A DNA stretch of 64,000 bases from Sebastes aleutianus (GCA_916700875.1 CAKAKS010000031.1:15015124-15079123); one strand, 5' to 3'; shown: positions 24,401 through 34,490, numbered from the stretch's first letter. Made by a program: numbers and translations. The notes: generated from the letters alone by a model not told the origin.

Positions 24401-26567
24401 GCTTAAATACGGAGGCTACTTTACAATTGAAGAAAAACAAGGTCTCCACAACTTAAAGGATTTAAAGAACAAAGTAGCATCTGACATGCTGCCTGCCTGG
24501 ACTTGAGTGGAAATCAAAACTTAACTACGGCTTTGAGAGCACTTCGTTTGCACTCATCATGTGAATGATGTAACTTGCAAGCTAGGACCACTGATTCACC
24601 AAACCTGCTTGCTTCCAATAGTAACAAAGTAACGAAGATGTTGACAGAAGTATAAAAACTCAAGCAAAGTACAGATACTCCCAAAAAATACTTAAGTACT
24701 CTACTGATACATATCGATGCATATTCAATACTCATTTTCCACAGTTGATACAAGTGTACCAGCTGCGCTTTCTGCTCTCTCTTCTCCCCGACAGTGAAAA
24801 AATCTGAAATTTTATGCCCTCAATGTTGTGTCAATTTCCCCCTGTCGTCTTGAAAAATGGTATCGAATATCGATATTGTTCAAGGTATTGTATCGAAGTT
24901 ACAAATTCCAGTATTGTGACGACACTAACGTGTAGCGTTCTGTGAAGACCCGCCCCCTACTCTGCCTCTGATTGGCTCTGAGCCTGATGTTCGTCTTCGC
25001 TGAATAGGAGTGAGGGGGAGAAAAAAAAGGCATTTGTGTATGTGTAAACGGCGCCCTGTACTCCTCCCTGAGTGACATCATAACCTTAAAACATACCAGT
25101 AATTCAAAATGAAGAGAACTAGCGTTTTTTGTCAAGAAGAATGCTGCAGTGCCTGTTACACCTGTCCAGGACATCATCGGCAAAGGTGACCGCTCCTCCA
25201 CCTGAAAAAGTTAGGCGCACCAGTGCAACCAATGTAAAAAGTTAGTCTGGAGCCCTGACTCTCTGGTGTAATTCAATACACTCCTGGTTTTGCTGCTACA
25301 GCCCACCATGGTCTGGTATGACCGAGAGCCTATAGTGGCTAATGTTAGCCAACTTTAAATATTCATGTGTAACTAACTTACCGAGTCAGTTCTCTGTTAA
25401 CATTGTTTTGGCATGTCACAGATAGACATTTCAATGTTTTTTTATCAATAGAGGTATACACACTGAGACGTTATTGTTGTTTTCTGCTTGTGGTCCCGTT
25501 TTATTCGCTCTCAGTCATGTTGCCTAATGATGATGTCTTTTCTTTTTAAGACTCCGCCTTGGCCAGAGGAATTATGTTTTCAGGGTTGTCAGTACTAACG
25601 TCTTCCCCATTCATCTCAGTAATGCCTCGAGGGAATTTCATTACATTTGGCACAAACATCCACTTGGACCCAAGAATCATTAGATTTTGGCGGTCAAAGG
25701 TCACGGTGACCTCACAAAATACATTTTTGGTCATAACTCAAGAATTCATATGGTAATTTGACTGGTTGGAGGAGGCAAACAACCACGAGGTGGTAATTCT
25801 AGTTTTTATTTTTGGACAATTATTTAATATGAGCTGACTCAGTAATGTCTGTTGTGGAGCAATGTACGTTTATCTAGAAAGTTAGCTAACCATCATAAGC
25901 TACTGGTCATACCAGATTGAGTACAGGTATAGCAGCATGTATTGCATTGATCAAGGGTGTGACTTGTTGTTTTGAATTCAACTTTTCATTTTAAAGTTTG
26001 CAAGTTTGTGTCCTCTTTTTTTAAAAGTTACAGTCTCGTGCAGCTGGTTAGCTCAGTCGGTAGAGCGAGCGCACATGTATGGCCAAGGCGTTGTCCTAGC
26101 AGCGGTGGACCCGGGTTCGAATCCGGCCTGTGGTCCTTTCCGCATGTCAATTCTCTCTCTCCCCCTTTCAACACTCTATCCACTGTCCTATCAATAAAAA
26201 TGCTTAAAAATGCCCCCAAAAAATAACTTTAAAAAAAAAAAAAAAAAGTTACAGTCTCAAATGTTCTGCAATCATTTTCTATCCCAGCACTAGCCAGTCT
26301 TGTATTCTTGAGCTTTTATACTGAAAATACTTGTGACTTTCATGCTGTTTGTGCCCTCTGTGTCTCTCTCTACCAGGTCCCCAGCGGGACGTCAAAGCAG
26401 GAAAAGACTTCATCTTGGATATGTTTGTCAGTCTCAACCCAAACGAGAAGAAAATCATCTACTCCCACTTCACCTGTGCCACAGACACAGACAACATTCG
26501 GTTTGTGTTCAGAGCGGTGAAGGACCACATCTTGCAAATCAACCTGGAAGTCTACAACTTGGTTTAA
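12438..26567 (+). CDS. gnaq: Guanine nucleotide-binding protein G(q) subunit alpha-like
   Basis: Gq-class G-alpha couples heptahelical receptors to phospholipase C-beta at the inner plasma membrane. Seven coding exons: 12438-12573, 16870-17054, 20543-20697, 20979-21107, 22896-23025, 23515-23668, 26377-26567. Total 1080 nt, 359 residues plus stop, the same length as human GNAQ. Visible: N-terminus MTLSSVGACC with the two palmitoylation cysteines at 9-10; P-loop GTGESGKST; switch I RVRVPTTG (Arg183); switch II DVGGQRSERRKW (Gln209); NKID (G4); TCATDT (G5); C-terminus YNLV. The N-terminus and synteny favour gnaq over gna11 or gna14. It is more divergent than GNAQ usually is: for example NYKWFESSSVMLFLNKID where mammals have TYPWFQNSSVILFLNKKD, and LEVYNLV where mammals have LKEYNLV. 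It may be a second, faster-evolving teleost copy. All catalytic residues are intact. Confidence 0.9.
12574..16205. repeat. gnaq-like intron 1: repeated TTAATTACAT/CGATTAATCGATTAG blocks
   Basis: From about 12630 to 13600 the same block (ATTAGTTACTGTAATTTAATTACATATTTTTC, with AGACGATTAATCGATTAG) is repeated three times, at about 12960-13060, 13280-13430 and 13430-13600. The left side begins AGTAGTGGAAGAAGTATTCAG, a sequence that recurs in related form near 37150 and, inverted, near 60705. No ORF. Confidence 0.65.
14395..14860 (+). mobile_element. Dispersed repeat, family A, copy 2
   Basis: Shares with copies at 1640 and 19625 the blocks CTGTCAATCACTCGCGAACT, GACCAAACGGTCAAACTAGG, CAATAGGAACGCTCTCTCT and CAGAGCCATGAGGAGGTGC. 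Non-coding, in intron 1 of the gnaq-like gene. Confidence 0.8.
16206..16745 (-). mobile_element. LINE reverse-transcriptase fragment, truncated at both ends
   Basis: Reads in reverse as the C-terminal half of a non-LTR retrotransposon reverse transcriptase: FADDVVLLAS (the RT active-site box in its FADD form), then EFKYLGFLFTSEGKM, TYGHELWVMTERMRS, SFLHRVAGLSFRDRVRSSDI. About 180 codons are open with no frameshift, but both the N-terminal RT part and the 3' end are missing, so it is inactive. Probably of a Rex/L2/RTE-like fish clade; the clade is a guess. Confidence 0.85.
18271..18596 (+). mobile_element. tRNA-derived fish SINE with target-site duplication
   Basis: Begins GGGCTGCACGGTGGTGCAGTGG; the tRNA-like head has GTGGTTAGCAC (A box) and GGTTCAAACCC (B box). 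The body has the ACATGCAGGTTAATTG and GCCCGATGTCAGCTGGGATC blocks, and the tail ends GGATAATGGATG. A near-perfect duplication of GAATATYTGTC flanks it (18259-18269 and 18597-18606), so the copy is complete. It belongs to the abundant fish CACGGTGGTGCAGTGG SINE group (AFC/V-SINE-like). Confidence 0.88.
19625..20110 (+). mobile_element. Dispersed repeat, family A, copy 3
   Basis: Same blocks as copies 1 and 2, including TCACTCGCGAACTCCGATCA and GAGGAGGTGCAGAAGTCTAG; it ends near CCAATGATGCCAAAAACC. Lies in intron 2 of the gnaq-like gene. Confidence 0.8.
21562..22599. mobile_element. hAT-like MITE with an expanded interior
   Basis: Its left end CAGGGGTAGGGCCAAGTCAT and right end GTGACTCGAATACACTCTG are degraded versions of the ends of the element at 57087-57664. 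Eight-base flanks AATGATGA and AATGTTTA agree at six positions, as expected for an old hAT target duplication. The interior from about 21597 to 22235 is a minisatellite, which makes this copy much longer than its 578-bp relative. In intron 4 of the gnaq-like gene. Confidence 0.75.
21597..22235. repeat. AAGTC-rich minisatellite
   Basis: Irregular tandem units built from CAAGTCAAGACTGACAAGTC and the shorter CAAGTCAAGTCC, about 640 bp. Open frames across it are produced by the repeat and not by coding selection. Confidence 0.93.
24161..24372. mobile_element. 212-bp MITE with TTTAT duplication
   Basis: Ends GGGGCGGTCACACAT and ATGTGTGACCGCACC are inverted copies. TTTAT directly flanks both sides (24156-24160 and 24373-24377). 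It sits inside an older repeat (about 23930-24700) rich in AAGTACTTAAG-type motifs. Intron 6 of the gnaq-like gene. Confidence 0.8.
25550..25800 (+). mobile_element. Dispersed repeat, family B, with a perfect ERE palindrome
   Basis: Starts near CTCCGCCTTGGCCAGAGGAA and ends near ACCACGAGGTGGTAATTCTAG; it carries CACTTGGACCCAAGAATCAT and GGCGGTCAAAGGTCACGGTG. The reverse of its right end opens the copy at 53400. Contains AGGTCACGGTGACCT at 25698-25712. Confidence 0.8.
25698..25712. promoter_or_regulatory. Consensus estrogen-response palindrome inside a repeat
   Basis: AGGTCA-CGG-TGACCT, two perfect half-sites spaced by three bases, which is the full estrogen receptor consensus. Function is not shown; it lies in intron 6 of the gnaq-like gene. 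Confidence 0.5.
26038..26243 (+). mobile_element. tRNA-derived SINE, copy 1
   Basis: The head contains TAGCTCAGTCGG (A box) and GGTTCGAATCC (B box) with a CCGGGTTCGAATCCGG T-arm. The tail is CAATAAAAATGCTTAAAAATG then poly(A). AAAAGTTACAGTCTC is duplicated exactly at 26023-26037 and 26244-26258. Nearly identical to the copy at 34279. Not a functional tRNA gene: no proper acceptor stem closes it. Confidence 0.92.
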
Positions 26568-27794
26568 AGCGGTAGTGTTGCTGCTGTAATTCAATCGGCT
26601 TTGTACAGCTGGCAGTCCGGAGAGCTCTGCAGTGATTCAGTTTTGCCTCACACTGCTGCTGAACACTATAATCCACAACAGGAAATTGAGAAGCTACAGA
26701 GCTTGTCGCCAAATGACTGTACTACTGATGTATTTCAAATTTCCCCGTTAGGCTCTTTGAAAGTGGATGTCTCCAGCTATAATGAAGTGTGTCCTGACAA
26801 TTAAAGTGCTGCCTTAGTGAGCAGTCTATTATAGCATGCACTCTGAAATTTATGGAGCTCTTTTGCGAAACGTTTTTCGAGCAGTAACTGTATAAATGCA
26901 CATGGATGAATTGAGAGGGAAAAAAGTTCTTCAGTGGCCTCAAAAGCCTCCGAGGACTTGTAACGTACCAGGTCTCTCCTTCAGGGAATCTGTGGAAGTG
27001 AGTGTAGACTAACTGCAATGCAGCACCTCACATCACTAACCCAAGTTGGTCATAATTTATTATTTTTTTTTAACTGTTTTAAATACTCTAAACGCTTAGT
27101 CTGTGTCTTGACTTAATGGGAAACGAGTGATAATTAACACTAATGACACATTTACTCGCTATTTGTGCTGATATTCTGTTTGTGTGTAACTCACTTAGTC
27201 GGGTATTATCATTTCCACAACCTCATTTCAAGTTTCATAAGACTTTGTGCACTGGTACGTATTTGTCTGTGATGGCATTATTCCGTCTTAAACCACTTTT
27301 TGTGAGCACAGCATTCATATATTTTATGTAACACATTATTTTGTCAAAGCTGTAGAATGAAGTGTTCATGCAGTTCAGGGACTATTTGATTTATGTAGTT
27401 TTCTCGCCTAAAAATCATTTGCTAAAATGTCTATAGAGCTTGATGCATATTGTAAATATCACACGGTACATTACTGGTACACATTTTCCACCTTTGCTCG
27501 CGTCAAGGTCAGTGTTGAAAGGCTAACTGCTGAAGAGAGAACGGTTATGTTAAATAATCTCCGAGGTATTAAACTAGTGCATCTTTTTTTTTTCACACGC
27601 TGTTCAAGGGTATCAAATGCATGAATAAATAGCTAATGAGAGCATAACCACGGCACTAATGTTTACACAACCCTTTTTCTTCTCGTTAGAAATAATTACA
27701 GCCTAATCCGAGCGCTTTAATTTATGGTTAGATTTCACTGTCACTGCGATCTCTTAATGCAGTCTTAGTGTTTTTAATGTGATTGGATAAATAA
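26568..27794 (+). other. gnaq: gnaq-like 3' UTR with poly(A) signal
   Basis: Follows the TAA at 26565-26567. AATAAA at 27789-27794 with a T-rich and GT-rich stretch after it (27815-27830) is a good cleavage signal, giving a UTR of about 1.2 kb. No repeats or ORFs of note inside. Confidence 0.6.
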
Positions 27795-30388
27795 ACAGAC
27801 ATTTGCTGCTCAGTTTTTTCAGTCTTTGTGTTTACAACCCAGCTCCAGCAGCTCACTGTTTGTTTAGCATTCGAGTTGTTTGTCTTCTTGGCTTCTCTGT
27901 CGGCTCATCTGGAGCGGTGTTGGTCCTGAAATCCTCCCCTGTGATACATCCATCTGGCTGGAGGCTCCAGCAGTGCTTCTGTTAGGGGTCCATAGTTTTA
28001 TTGTTGTACACTGGGATATACAGTGTAGCAGAGAACCTCTAGTTTAGCATATGGCACTAGAAAACTCTACATTATTAATAGTTACATTATTTATTCAGTG
28101 TAATACAGGAGTGGCAAATAAACAACATTATAGTATGAAATAATATCAATAAATAGCTGTTGTGTGTAACTTCAAATAGCCTACAGCCTCGCACAGATTA
28201 TAAAACAATGGGCCCCTGGAAACGGACATGTAAAAGGCCCCAACTCCTCCTACATAGGAGCAAGACCCCCAGACTACAGGTGACACAAAATGACCAAACG
28301 AGTACAACCAACATGTGTCTCTTTGTAGTTGTTTTGTGTCTCTTTTTAGTCATTTTGCATCTATTTGTGGTCGGTTGATTGACAAGAAATGTTAACACTT
28401 CATACAGAGGTTGATGCCAGTGGGCAACCTCAGGGTCTGAAAAGTGAAGCCAATGCTGAAGTGTCTTAAACTTGCATTCTTTCTAACAGCCAGCAGGGGG
28501 CGACTCCTCTGGTTGCAAAAAGAAGTCTGATTGTATAGAAGTCTATGAGAAAATGAGCAATAACTTAATATATTGTAATTTTAGTCGTATATTGTTTTTC
28601 TTCGTTATTACAAAATATCTTTGAGGAAAATGTTGACATTCCGAACTGCCTCACCTTTTTCCTCTGTCATTATGACTTTGCATTTCCTGCATTATGTTAC
28701 CTACCTTACTAGCTTGCTAAATATTTAGCGTCTGTGGCTTCTGACCACTTGAACGCCACGCATACCATGTGCACGACTCACAAGCTCATGAGTTTCGTTT
28801 GAAGTCAGCATACCACAAGAAGGGGGCGTGGTTCATATGGACTCTGCTATTGAGTTGCATGATGGGAAATGCAGGAGCAAGTGTTTTTGGATCTTTACCA
28901 TGGATGTGTTAAGAGAACTGGATACAGCATTGGAGGCGGGGCCCCGTTCATTCCTATGAAAGATGCTCGTCGGCGCATGAAGACAAAATGGCTCGACTTC
29001 CGCCTGGAAAAGTACCCGGATCTTGGGCACATGGAACATGCGCAGTAGCGTCCGCTCGGTCACATGACTCTGTCACGGGGGTCCCAACGTCACGCTGTCG
29101 TCACGGCTTGCGCTCCAGCCTCGGTCTGGGTCTCATTCACATGAACGAAGGACGGGAAATAACTCTGGATTCAGTTATTAGTGCATTTTACAACTTTTAG
29201 GACCTAATGATTTCAATAAGGGCTATTAGAGCGTTCGTACTGGGGAGTTTAATTACCTAAGAAAAAATTGTCCGCTGAGTTACAGACGTCTCTTTCCCAG
29301 TGTAAGTCTATGGGAAAAAAGTCTTTTTGGGCCCAATGGCATCACTTGACGGACACGGAAGTTGCAGTACCGTCATTTGGCCACTACGAAAATTGGGATC
29401 AACAACTGGAGCTCTTCCTGGGGGCTTGGCTCTACCTAGCTTTGTTTGAGGGCGCGCCAAGCTAGCCATTATGCAAATATGTTACTTGGTGACATCACCA
29501 CGTTACAGAAGAAAAGGCAGAACTTCAAGCAGGCGTTTCAGGCAGTTCAGGAGCAGCGTTTCTGTGGGAGAGAGTAACTAACTTTGGCGTGGACTTTGGG
29601 CTCTGTAACTTTGCAGACCTTTTATATGCAAAAAAATCTTTATCCCGTTTGAATTGCTCCATGAATCACACACATGATGTTTGTCAATTTAAAACAAATT
29701 TTTAAGTCAAGGAAATCGCAGTTTGTTGTCTCAAAAAGTCTTTTTGTGCCCAATGGCATCACGTGACGGACACGGAAGTTGCAGCACCGCCATTTGGCCA
29801 CTACGAAAGTTGGCATCAACGACCGGCTCTCTTCCTGAGGGCTTGATCTTTACCCATAGGGACTAAAAGTCAAGATATCTTGGCCTCTGCTGCTTCGAAT
29901 TTGACGAATACTTTTAATAACTCTTTCTTGTGAGTTCCCCAACTTTATCGAAGTGCAATAAAAAATTGCTGGATTATCCCTTTAATCTCACTTTTATGTA
30001 TTGGTCCATGAATGGAACCATTAGGCATTTAATGTAGACTAAGAGAGATGTTGTAGGTACAATGCACCTGGCTGTTTCCCCTCCTGTACTCCTCCTCTAT
30101 ATGTTGGGGACAGAGTTTTCCTTTCATGGCCCAGTGGGAGTCCTGAGCAGCTGTAAGCAGATATACAGGAGCCGTCTACAACCGCAGCCTGTCCGCCCAG
30201 AGCACCGCCTCCCCTCAGGAATGTGGAATGCACCTGAACTGGATCCTACACGAGGAAGAGATACACCTGTTCCGGGACATAATAAGTTTCCTTGGCAGCA
30301 GCAGGTCCGAGGAGATAAATAACCATTAACCCATCCATTTCTAAACTAAATCCCTGTCTAGAAGAAGCTGCTCTGTGACTTCACAACA
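27795..30388. repeat. Repeat-rich spacer between the two G-alpha genes
   Basis: No gene. About 28190-28380 is a small inverted repeat around GACACAAAATGACCAAACG and TTTTTAGTCATTTTGC. About 28800-29480 is the interior of the 10688-11594 MITE in reverse orientation, and the block TGCCCAATGGCATCACGTGACGGACACG returns a second time at about 29745-29870. The last 300 bp before 30389 should hold the gna14-like promoter, but I see no decisive element. Confidence 0.65.
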
Positions 30389-32220
30389 ATGGACGAGTGC
30401 TGCCTGCCTGCTGACAGAGTGGAGAAACTGAGAGTTCACAAAGAAATAGAGAGACAACTTCGTCGAGATAAGAGAGACTCTCACAGGGAGCTGAAGCTGC
30501 TACTGTTAGGTGAGAGACAATTATAACTTCCACACGTTTTTATTGCCACCCTAAATTATTGCATATCATTAACTATACCAGATGCTCACCTTCTGAGACA
30601 CACACTCACAAATGTATATTAAAATGTGGATAATACCATTTAAATGTAGCTCACAATGTGACTTAATAGGCTGTTATACATTTCATGTTACATTTTAGGT
30701 GAATATAATTTATTTTTTTACCTAAAAAGTGTCTAAGTTGAACACTTTTTAAAAAAATACATTTTTCTTATATTTTCCAGAAATGTGCCTGTAAAGGTAG
30801 AAGTGACTGTGATGTGGATTAATCCAGTTATCACTGTGATTTATGTTAAAATAAAACAGTTGTAGTTGGTTTGTGATGGAGCCTGCATGACTTATATTGG
30901 AGTTAAAAAGCTGTTACGAAAAAANNNNNNNNNNNNNNNNNNNNNNNNNNNNNNNNNNNNNNNNNNNNNNNNNNNNNNNNNNNNNNNNNNNNNNNNNNNN
31001 NNNNNNNNNNNNNNNNNNNNNNNNAGTATTCATATTTTGGGGACCACGAATGTCTGTACAAAATTTCTTATCAATCGATCCAATAGTTGTTGAGATATTT
31101 CAGTCTTTTACCACATCAGAGTTTCTGTTTATTTCCACAAAAATCCACCTAGTTGTAGATGGAGTTCTGTTGCAGTTGTCATCCTCCTAATGGTCTATTA
31201 ATAGGTCAGTCAAAGATTGCAAGTTTGTATTTAGAATAATCCCCTGTGGTTGTCTTGTGTGTGTGTGTCAGAGCCACGCACAGAAGCTGTGCCAAATAGA
31301 GGGAGACAGGGTGTCCACTATTGAGGCTTGGCAGGTGGACGCCATTAGGCGAGTGTGGAACGACCACGGTGTTCAAAGATGCTACGACCGCAGGAGGGAA
31401 TTCCAGTTATCGGACTCTGCCAAATAGTAAGACTTTTATATAAACCCAAGGCTCAACCAAAGCTTTTGCAGTGCTTCATTTTGCATTCATCAAATCAAAT
31501 TCAAGAGTGTGGATTCATACTGATAAAACTTATTAATGTGCATATAACAAGTGCAAATTTCTGTATGAAAATCTCTTTTATCCAGTCAGGATATTAAATG
31601 TGGATGCATTGTTGTTAACTTTTCAGTTACATGAGTGACTTGGACAGAATCACAGCCCAGTTATACATCCCCACCCTGCAGGACATCTTGAGGGTCCGAG
31701 TCCCCACCACGGGCATCATAGAGTACCCCTTTGACCTTTCAAAAGTCATCTTCAGGTAGGCTATTCTACATTTATTACCTGCTACAGCCAAAAATATAAG
31801 GAAAATTTAGAAATTTTGTAAAAATGTGACAACTATGACAACACACAAAGAAGAATTGTATCTCTGATTTGGTTTTTATCACCCAGCATCGACTTCAAAT
31901 CCTTCCAGGTTTCTGATGATGTTTTATACGACGGAGTATTAAGGCCACATTGAGGGGAAAAAAAATCGGAGATTTCGAGAATAAAGTTATAACATTACGA
32001 GAAAAAAGTCGTAATATTCAGACTTTTTTCTTGTAAAGTTACGACTTTATTCTCGTAATATTACAACTTTTTTACTGTTTCCAGTATTCATGCTAAGCTA
32101 AGCTCTAGCTTCATTGTTAACATCTTCTCATCTAACTCTTGGTAAAAAAGTATATCTCTCAAATTAGCAAACTATTCCTTTAACAGTCTAGGAACTTTTA
32201 TATTTAATTCAATCACTGGT

Positions 32221-32257
<37 letters not shown>

Positions 32258-32973
32258 GATGGTGGATGTGGGTGGTCAGCGTTCAGAGAGGAAGAAATGG
32301 ATCCACTGTTTTGAGAATGTCACTTCCATCATATTCCTGGCGGCCCTCAGCGAGTACGATCAAGTCCTTTACGAGAGCGAGAATGACGTAAGCTCAAAAC
32401 CTTCCGGTGTGCTTCAAAACTCTGATTTGATTATTTTTTAAAAGCAATTATTATTTCCATGAATTAGTCTTTTGTCTAAGACTTTTCTCACCTCCTCCTT
32501 CAGAATCGACTGCGAGAGAGCCTCGCCTTGTTTAAGACCATCCTCTCGTACCCGTGGTTCCAAGAGTCCTCCACCATCCTCTTCCTCAACAAAACAGACC
32601 TGCTAGAGGAGAAAATCCTCAAGTCTCATTTGGCGACCTACTTCCCGGCCTTCACTGGTAATTACCATTTTATTTAAGTGTCTGTTTTGAGTACTCTGAG
32701 TAGAGCTGATCACTATTAAGTGATCTATCAGAATTTAACTTTCTCAAAAAACTCTTGATTTTGACCACCTTCTCCTCCGCAGGCCCTCAGTGTGATGCTA
32801 AATCTGCGAGACAGTTCATCTTGCAAATGTACCAGGAGAAGCACAGCGGGCATCCCAAGTCCCTTTACAAACACTACACCTGTGCCACGGACACGGACAA
32901 CATCCGGGTCGTCTTCAAAGCCGTCAAAGATACACTCTTCAAAGAGAACCTCGAGAAGTTCAACCTCGGATAA
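30389..32973 (+). CDS. gna14: Guanine nucleotide-binding protein subunit alpha-14-like (exon 2 lost in gap)
   Basis: A second Gq-class alpha subunit in tandem with the gnaq-like gene, as GNA14 is with GNAQ in human. Coding exons found: 30389-30509, 31272-31426, 31627-31755, 32258-32387, 32504-32657, 32783-32973. The 185-nt exon 2 with the P-loop is missing; phases require it, and the N gap 30925-31024 lies exactly there. With it the protein would be about 354 residues (human GNA14 is 355). Visible: MDECCLP with Cys4-Cys5; RVRVPTTG; DVGGQRSERKKW; NKTD; TCATDT. Its C-terminus is EKFNLG. The Phe resembles the EFNLV end of GNA14, but the final Val is replaced by Gly. SYPWF, EEKILKSHLATYF and YKHYTCATDT are partly reminiscent of GNA15, so gna15-like is the main alternative; synteny favours gna14. 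Confidence 0.85.
30925..31024. other. 100-N assembly gap
   Basis: Exactly 100 Ns, the usual placeholder for a gap of unknown size. It falls in the gna14-like locus between exons 1 and 3, so it probably hides exon 2. Repeat sequence abuts its right side. Confidence 0.99.
31025..31185 (+). mobile_element. Dispersed repeat, family C (ATGAATGTCTGTAC family), fragment
   Basis: GGGGACCACGAATGTCTGTAC then ATCCAATAGTTGTTGAGATA also occurs at about 42835-43040 and 43270-43350. Repeat content at the gap edge probably explains the assembly break. Confidence 0.7.
31950..32070. repeat. Inverted repeat of GAGAATAAAGT/CGTAATATTAC units
   Basis: GAGAATAAAGTTATAACATT and ACGAGAAAAAAGTCGTAATA are answered by ACGACTTTATTCTCGTAATA on the other side, giving a short A/T-rich hairpin in intron 4 of the gna14-like gene. 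Confidence 0.75.
32223..32254 (+). repeat. (TG)n microsatellite forming an acceptor tract
   Basis: About 16 TG units end directly at the TAG acceptor (32255-32257) of the gna14-like switch II exon, taking the place of a normal pyrimidine tract. Confidence 0.95.
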
Positions 32974-33231
32974 GGAGGACAAAGTGATGGTTTCACTTTT
33001 CAGGAACAAGGAGCCTGGTTAAACAGTAACATGTTTTATGGACTTTTTTATCTGTTATTTGCTGTCCGTTGCAGCCTGTTCAAAGACTTCAGGGAGAGGC
33101 AGCGGTGTCAGGTAAGGGACCTTTATCGCAGCTCTGTAACACAGACAGTATGCACCATTTCTCAATAAGTGGTAGAAAAGCATATTTTCTTTGGCTACAG
33201 GAGAGAAATGGACAACTGTAATGTCAGTTAA

Positions 33232-33937
33232 AGGTGCTATTGATAACATTCAGCCACTAGATGTTGCGTTCTGCCTCCTAAATTTTTGGATTGCGATTAT
33301 TGTTGTTCGGACGATTAAGCTAATGGTGCCTTCAAATGGGGTCGTGTTTACCGTGTTCACGAGAAGAGTCCAACAGTAACGTCGATATTGCCATTGCTTA
33401 GCAGCGATGTTCTCGCGACTTGACCACTTGAACGCCAAGCTTTTGTGTACACGACTTCTCATGTTGTAAACACAAGCTCACGAGTTTCATTTGAAGGCAC
33501 AATAGGACAGCTAATATGTTCTAACGTCAGTTGTCACGGTATATATTCACTTAATCTGCAGCCTGATGGAGACACCAGTGTCAGTGCGGCCAGGCATGGC
33601 AGAGGCAGCCTTCCTTTTTATCACTATTTATCCATTTTTCCCACTCTAACTGGGAACTAGATCACTGACGACACAAAGATACCACGTGATACCAACGTTG
33701 TTATTATATTGGCTCACAAGCCTTGTTAGAAGTGGGAACCGAATGTCGGATATCTTTCACAGAGATAAACAAAACATTAATTTTGAACCCAACAAAGTTT
33801 TTTTTTAAATGATGAATTCACAATTATAATATTTTTTAAGCCATAATTTTATTCTGCACCTATCTAAAAGCTCTGTGGCTGTATTATTATTTTTTAGAAA
33901 ATATTCGTCTACATAAAAATGTTATCAATAGGACCTT
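33232..33937. mobile_element. TTAA-flanked MITE (AAGGTGCTATTGATAAC ends)
   Basis: TTAA at 33228-33231 and 33938-33941. The left end AGGTGCTATTGATAACATT is matched by AATGTTATCAATAGGACCT on the right. Non-coding interior of about 700 bp. Confidence 0.82.
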
Positions 33938-34278
33938 TTAATGGTACTGAACTGTCACTGAGGTGTTCCCTTAATACCATTGCTGTTTTATAGACAATTA
34001 GTAAATGGTATCAAACTGGTTCGACGAAGTCTCATCTACTAAGAATGCAACTCAGCCTGCCTTACAGCTCTGGGAGGAGGAAGTGAAACAATAGCCTGCA
34101 GGGAACTAGAGTGCCTTCGTTTATATTTATGCTTTTTATGTGTGCAACATGTAGCCTATGAAATCACCTTTCACTAAAATGTAAATATAAAAAATGCAAT
34201 TTTCAAAATAACTGTTCCGTATCTGTCTTGTCACTTTGCACAGAACATTTTATTGACATTAAAAAATAAGTATATCTT

Positions 34279-34490
34279 GGTGCGGCTGGTTAGCTCAGTC
34301 GGTAGAGCGAGCGCACATGTATGGCCAAGGCGTTGTCCTAGCAGCGGTGGACCCGGGTTCGAATCCGGCCTGTGGTCCTTTCCGCATGTCAATTCTCTCT
34401 CTCCCCCTTTCAACACTCTATCCACTGTCCTATCAATAAAAATGCTTAAAAATGCCCCCAAAAATAACTTTAAAAAAAAAAAAAAAAAAA
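34279..34490 (+). mobile_element. tRNA-derived SINE, copy 2
   Basis: Nearly base-for-base the same as 26038-26243 from GCTGGTTAGCTCAGTCGG through the B box to the AATGCTTAAAAATG tail. AATAAGTATAT is duplicated on both sides (about 34265-34275 and 34493-34503). The near identity of the two copies points to recent activity. Confidence 0.92.

Noticed and set aside
24110..24406. 98-codon ORF as a gene
   Set aside because: It lies across the 212-bp inverted-repeat MITE and its flanks and has no conserved character.
26038..26125. A functional tRNA gene
   Set aside because: A and B boxes are present, but no closed acceptor stem is seen, and the sequence continues into a SINE body with a poly(A) tail and target duplications. 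The second copy at 34279 confirms a SINE.
30062..30322. 86-codon ORF just upstream of the gna14-like gene as an extra N-terminal exon
   Set aside because: It has no family resemblance, and the ATG at 30389 already gives the expected N-terminus and the exon 1 phase of Gq-class genes.
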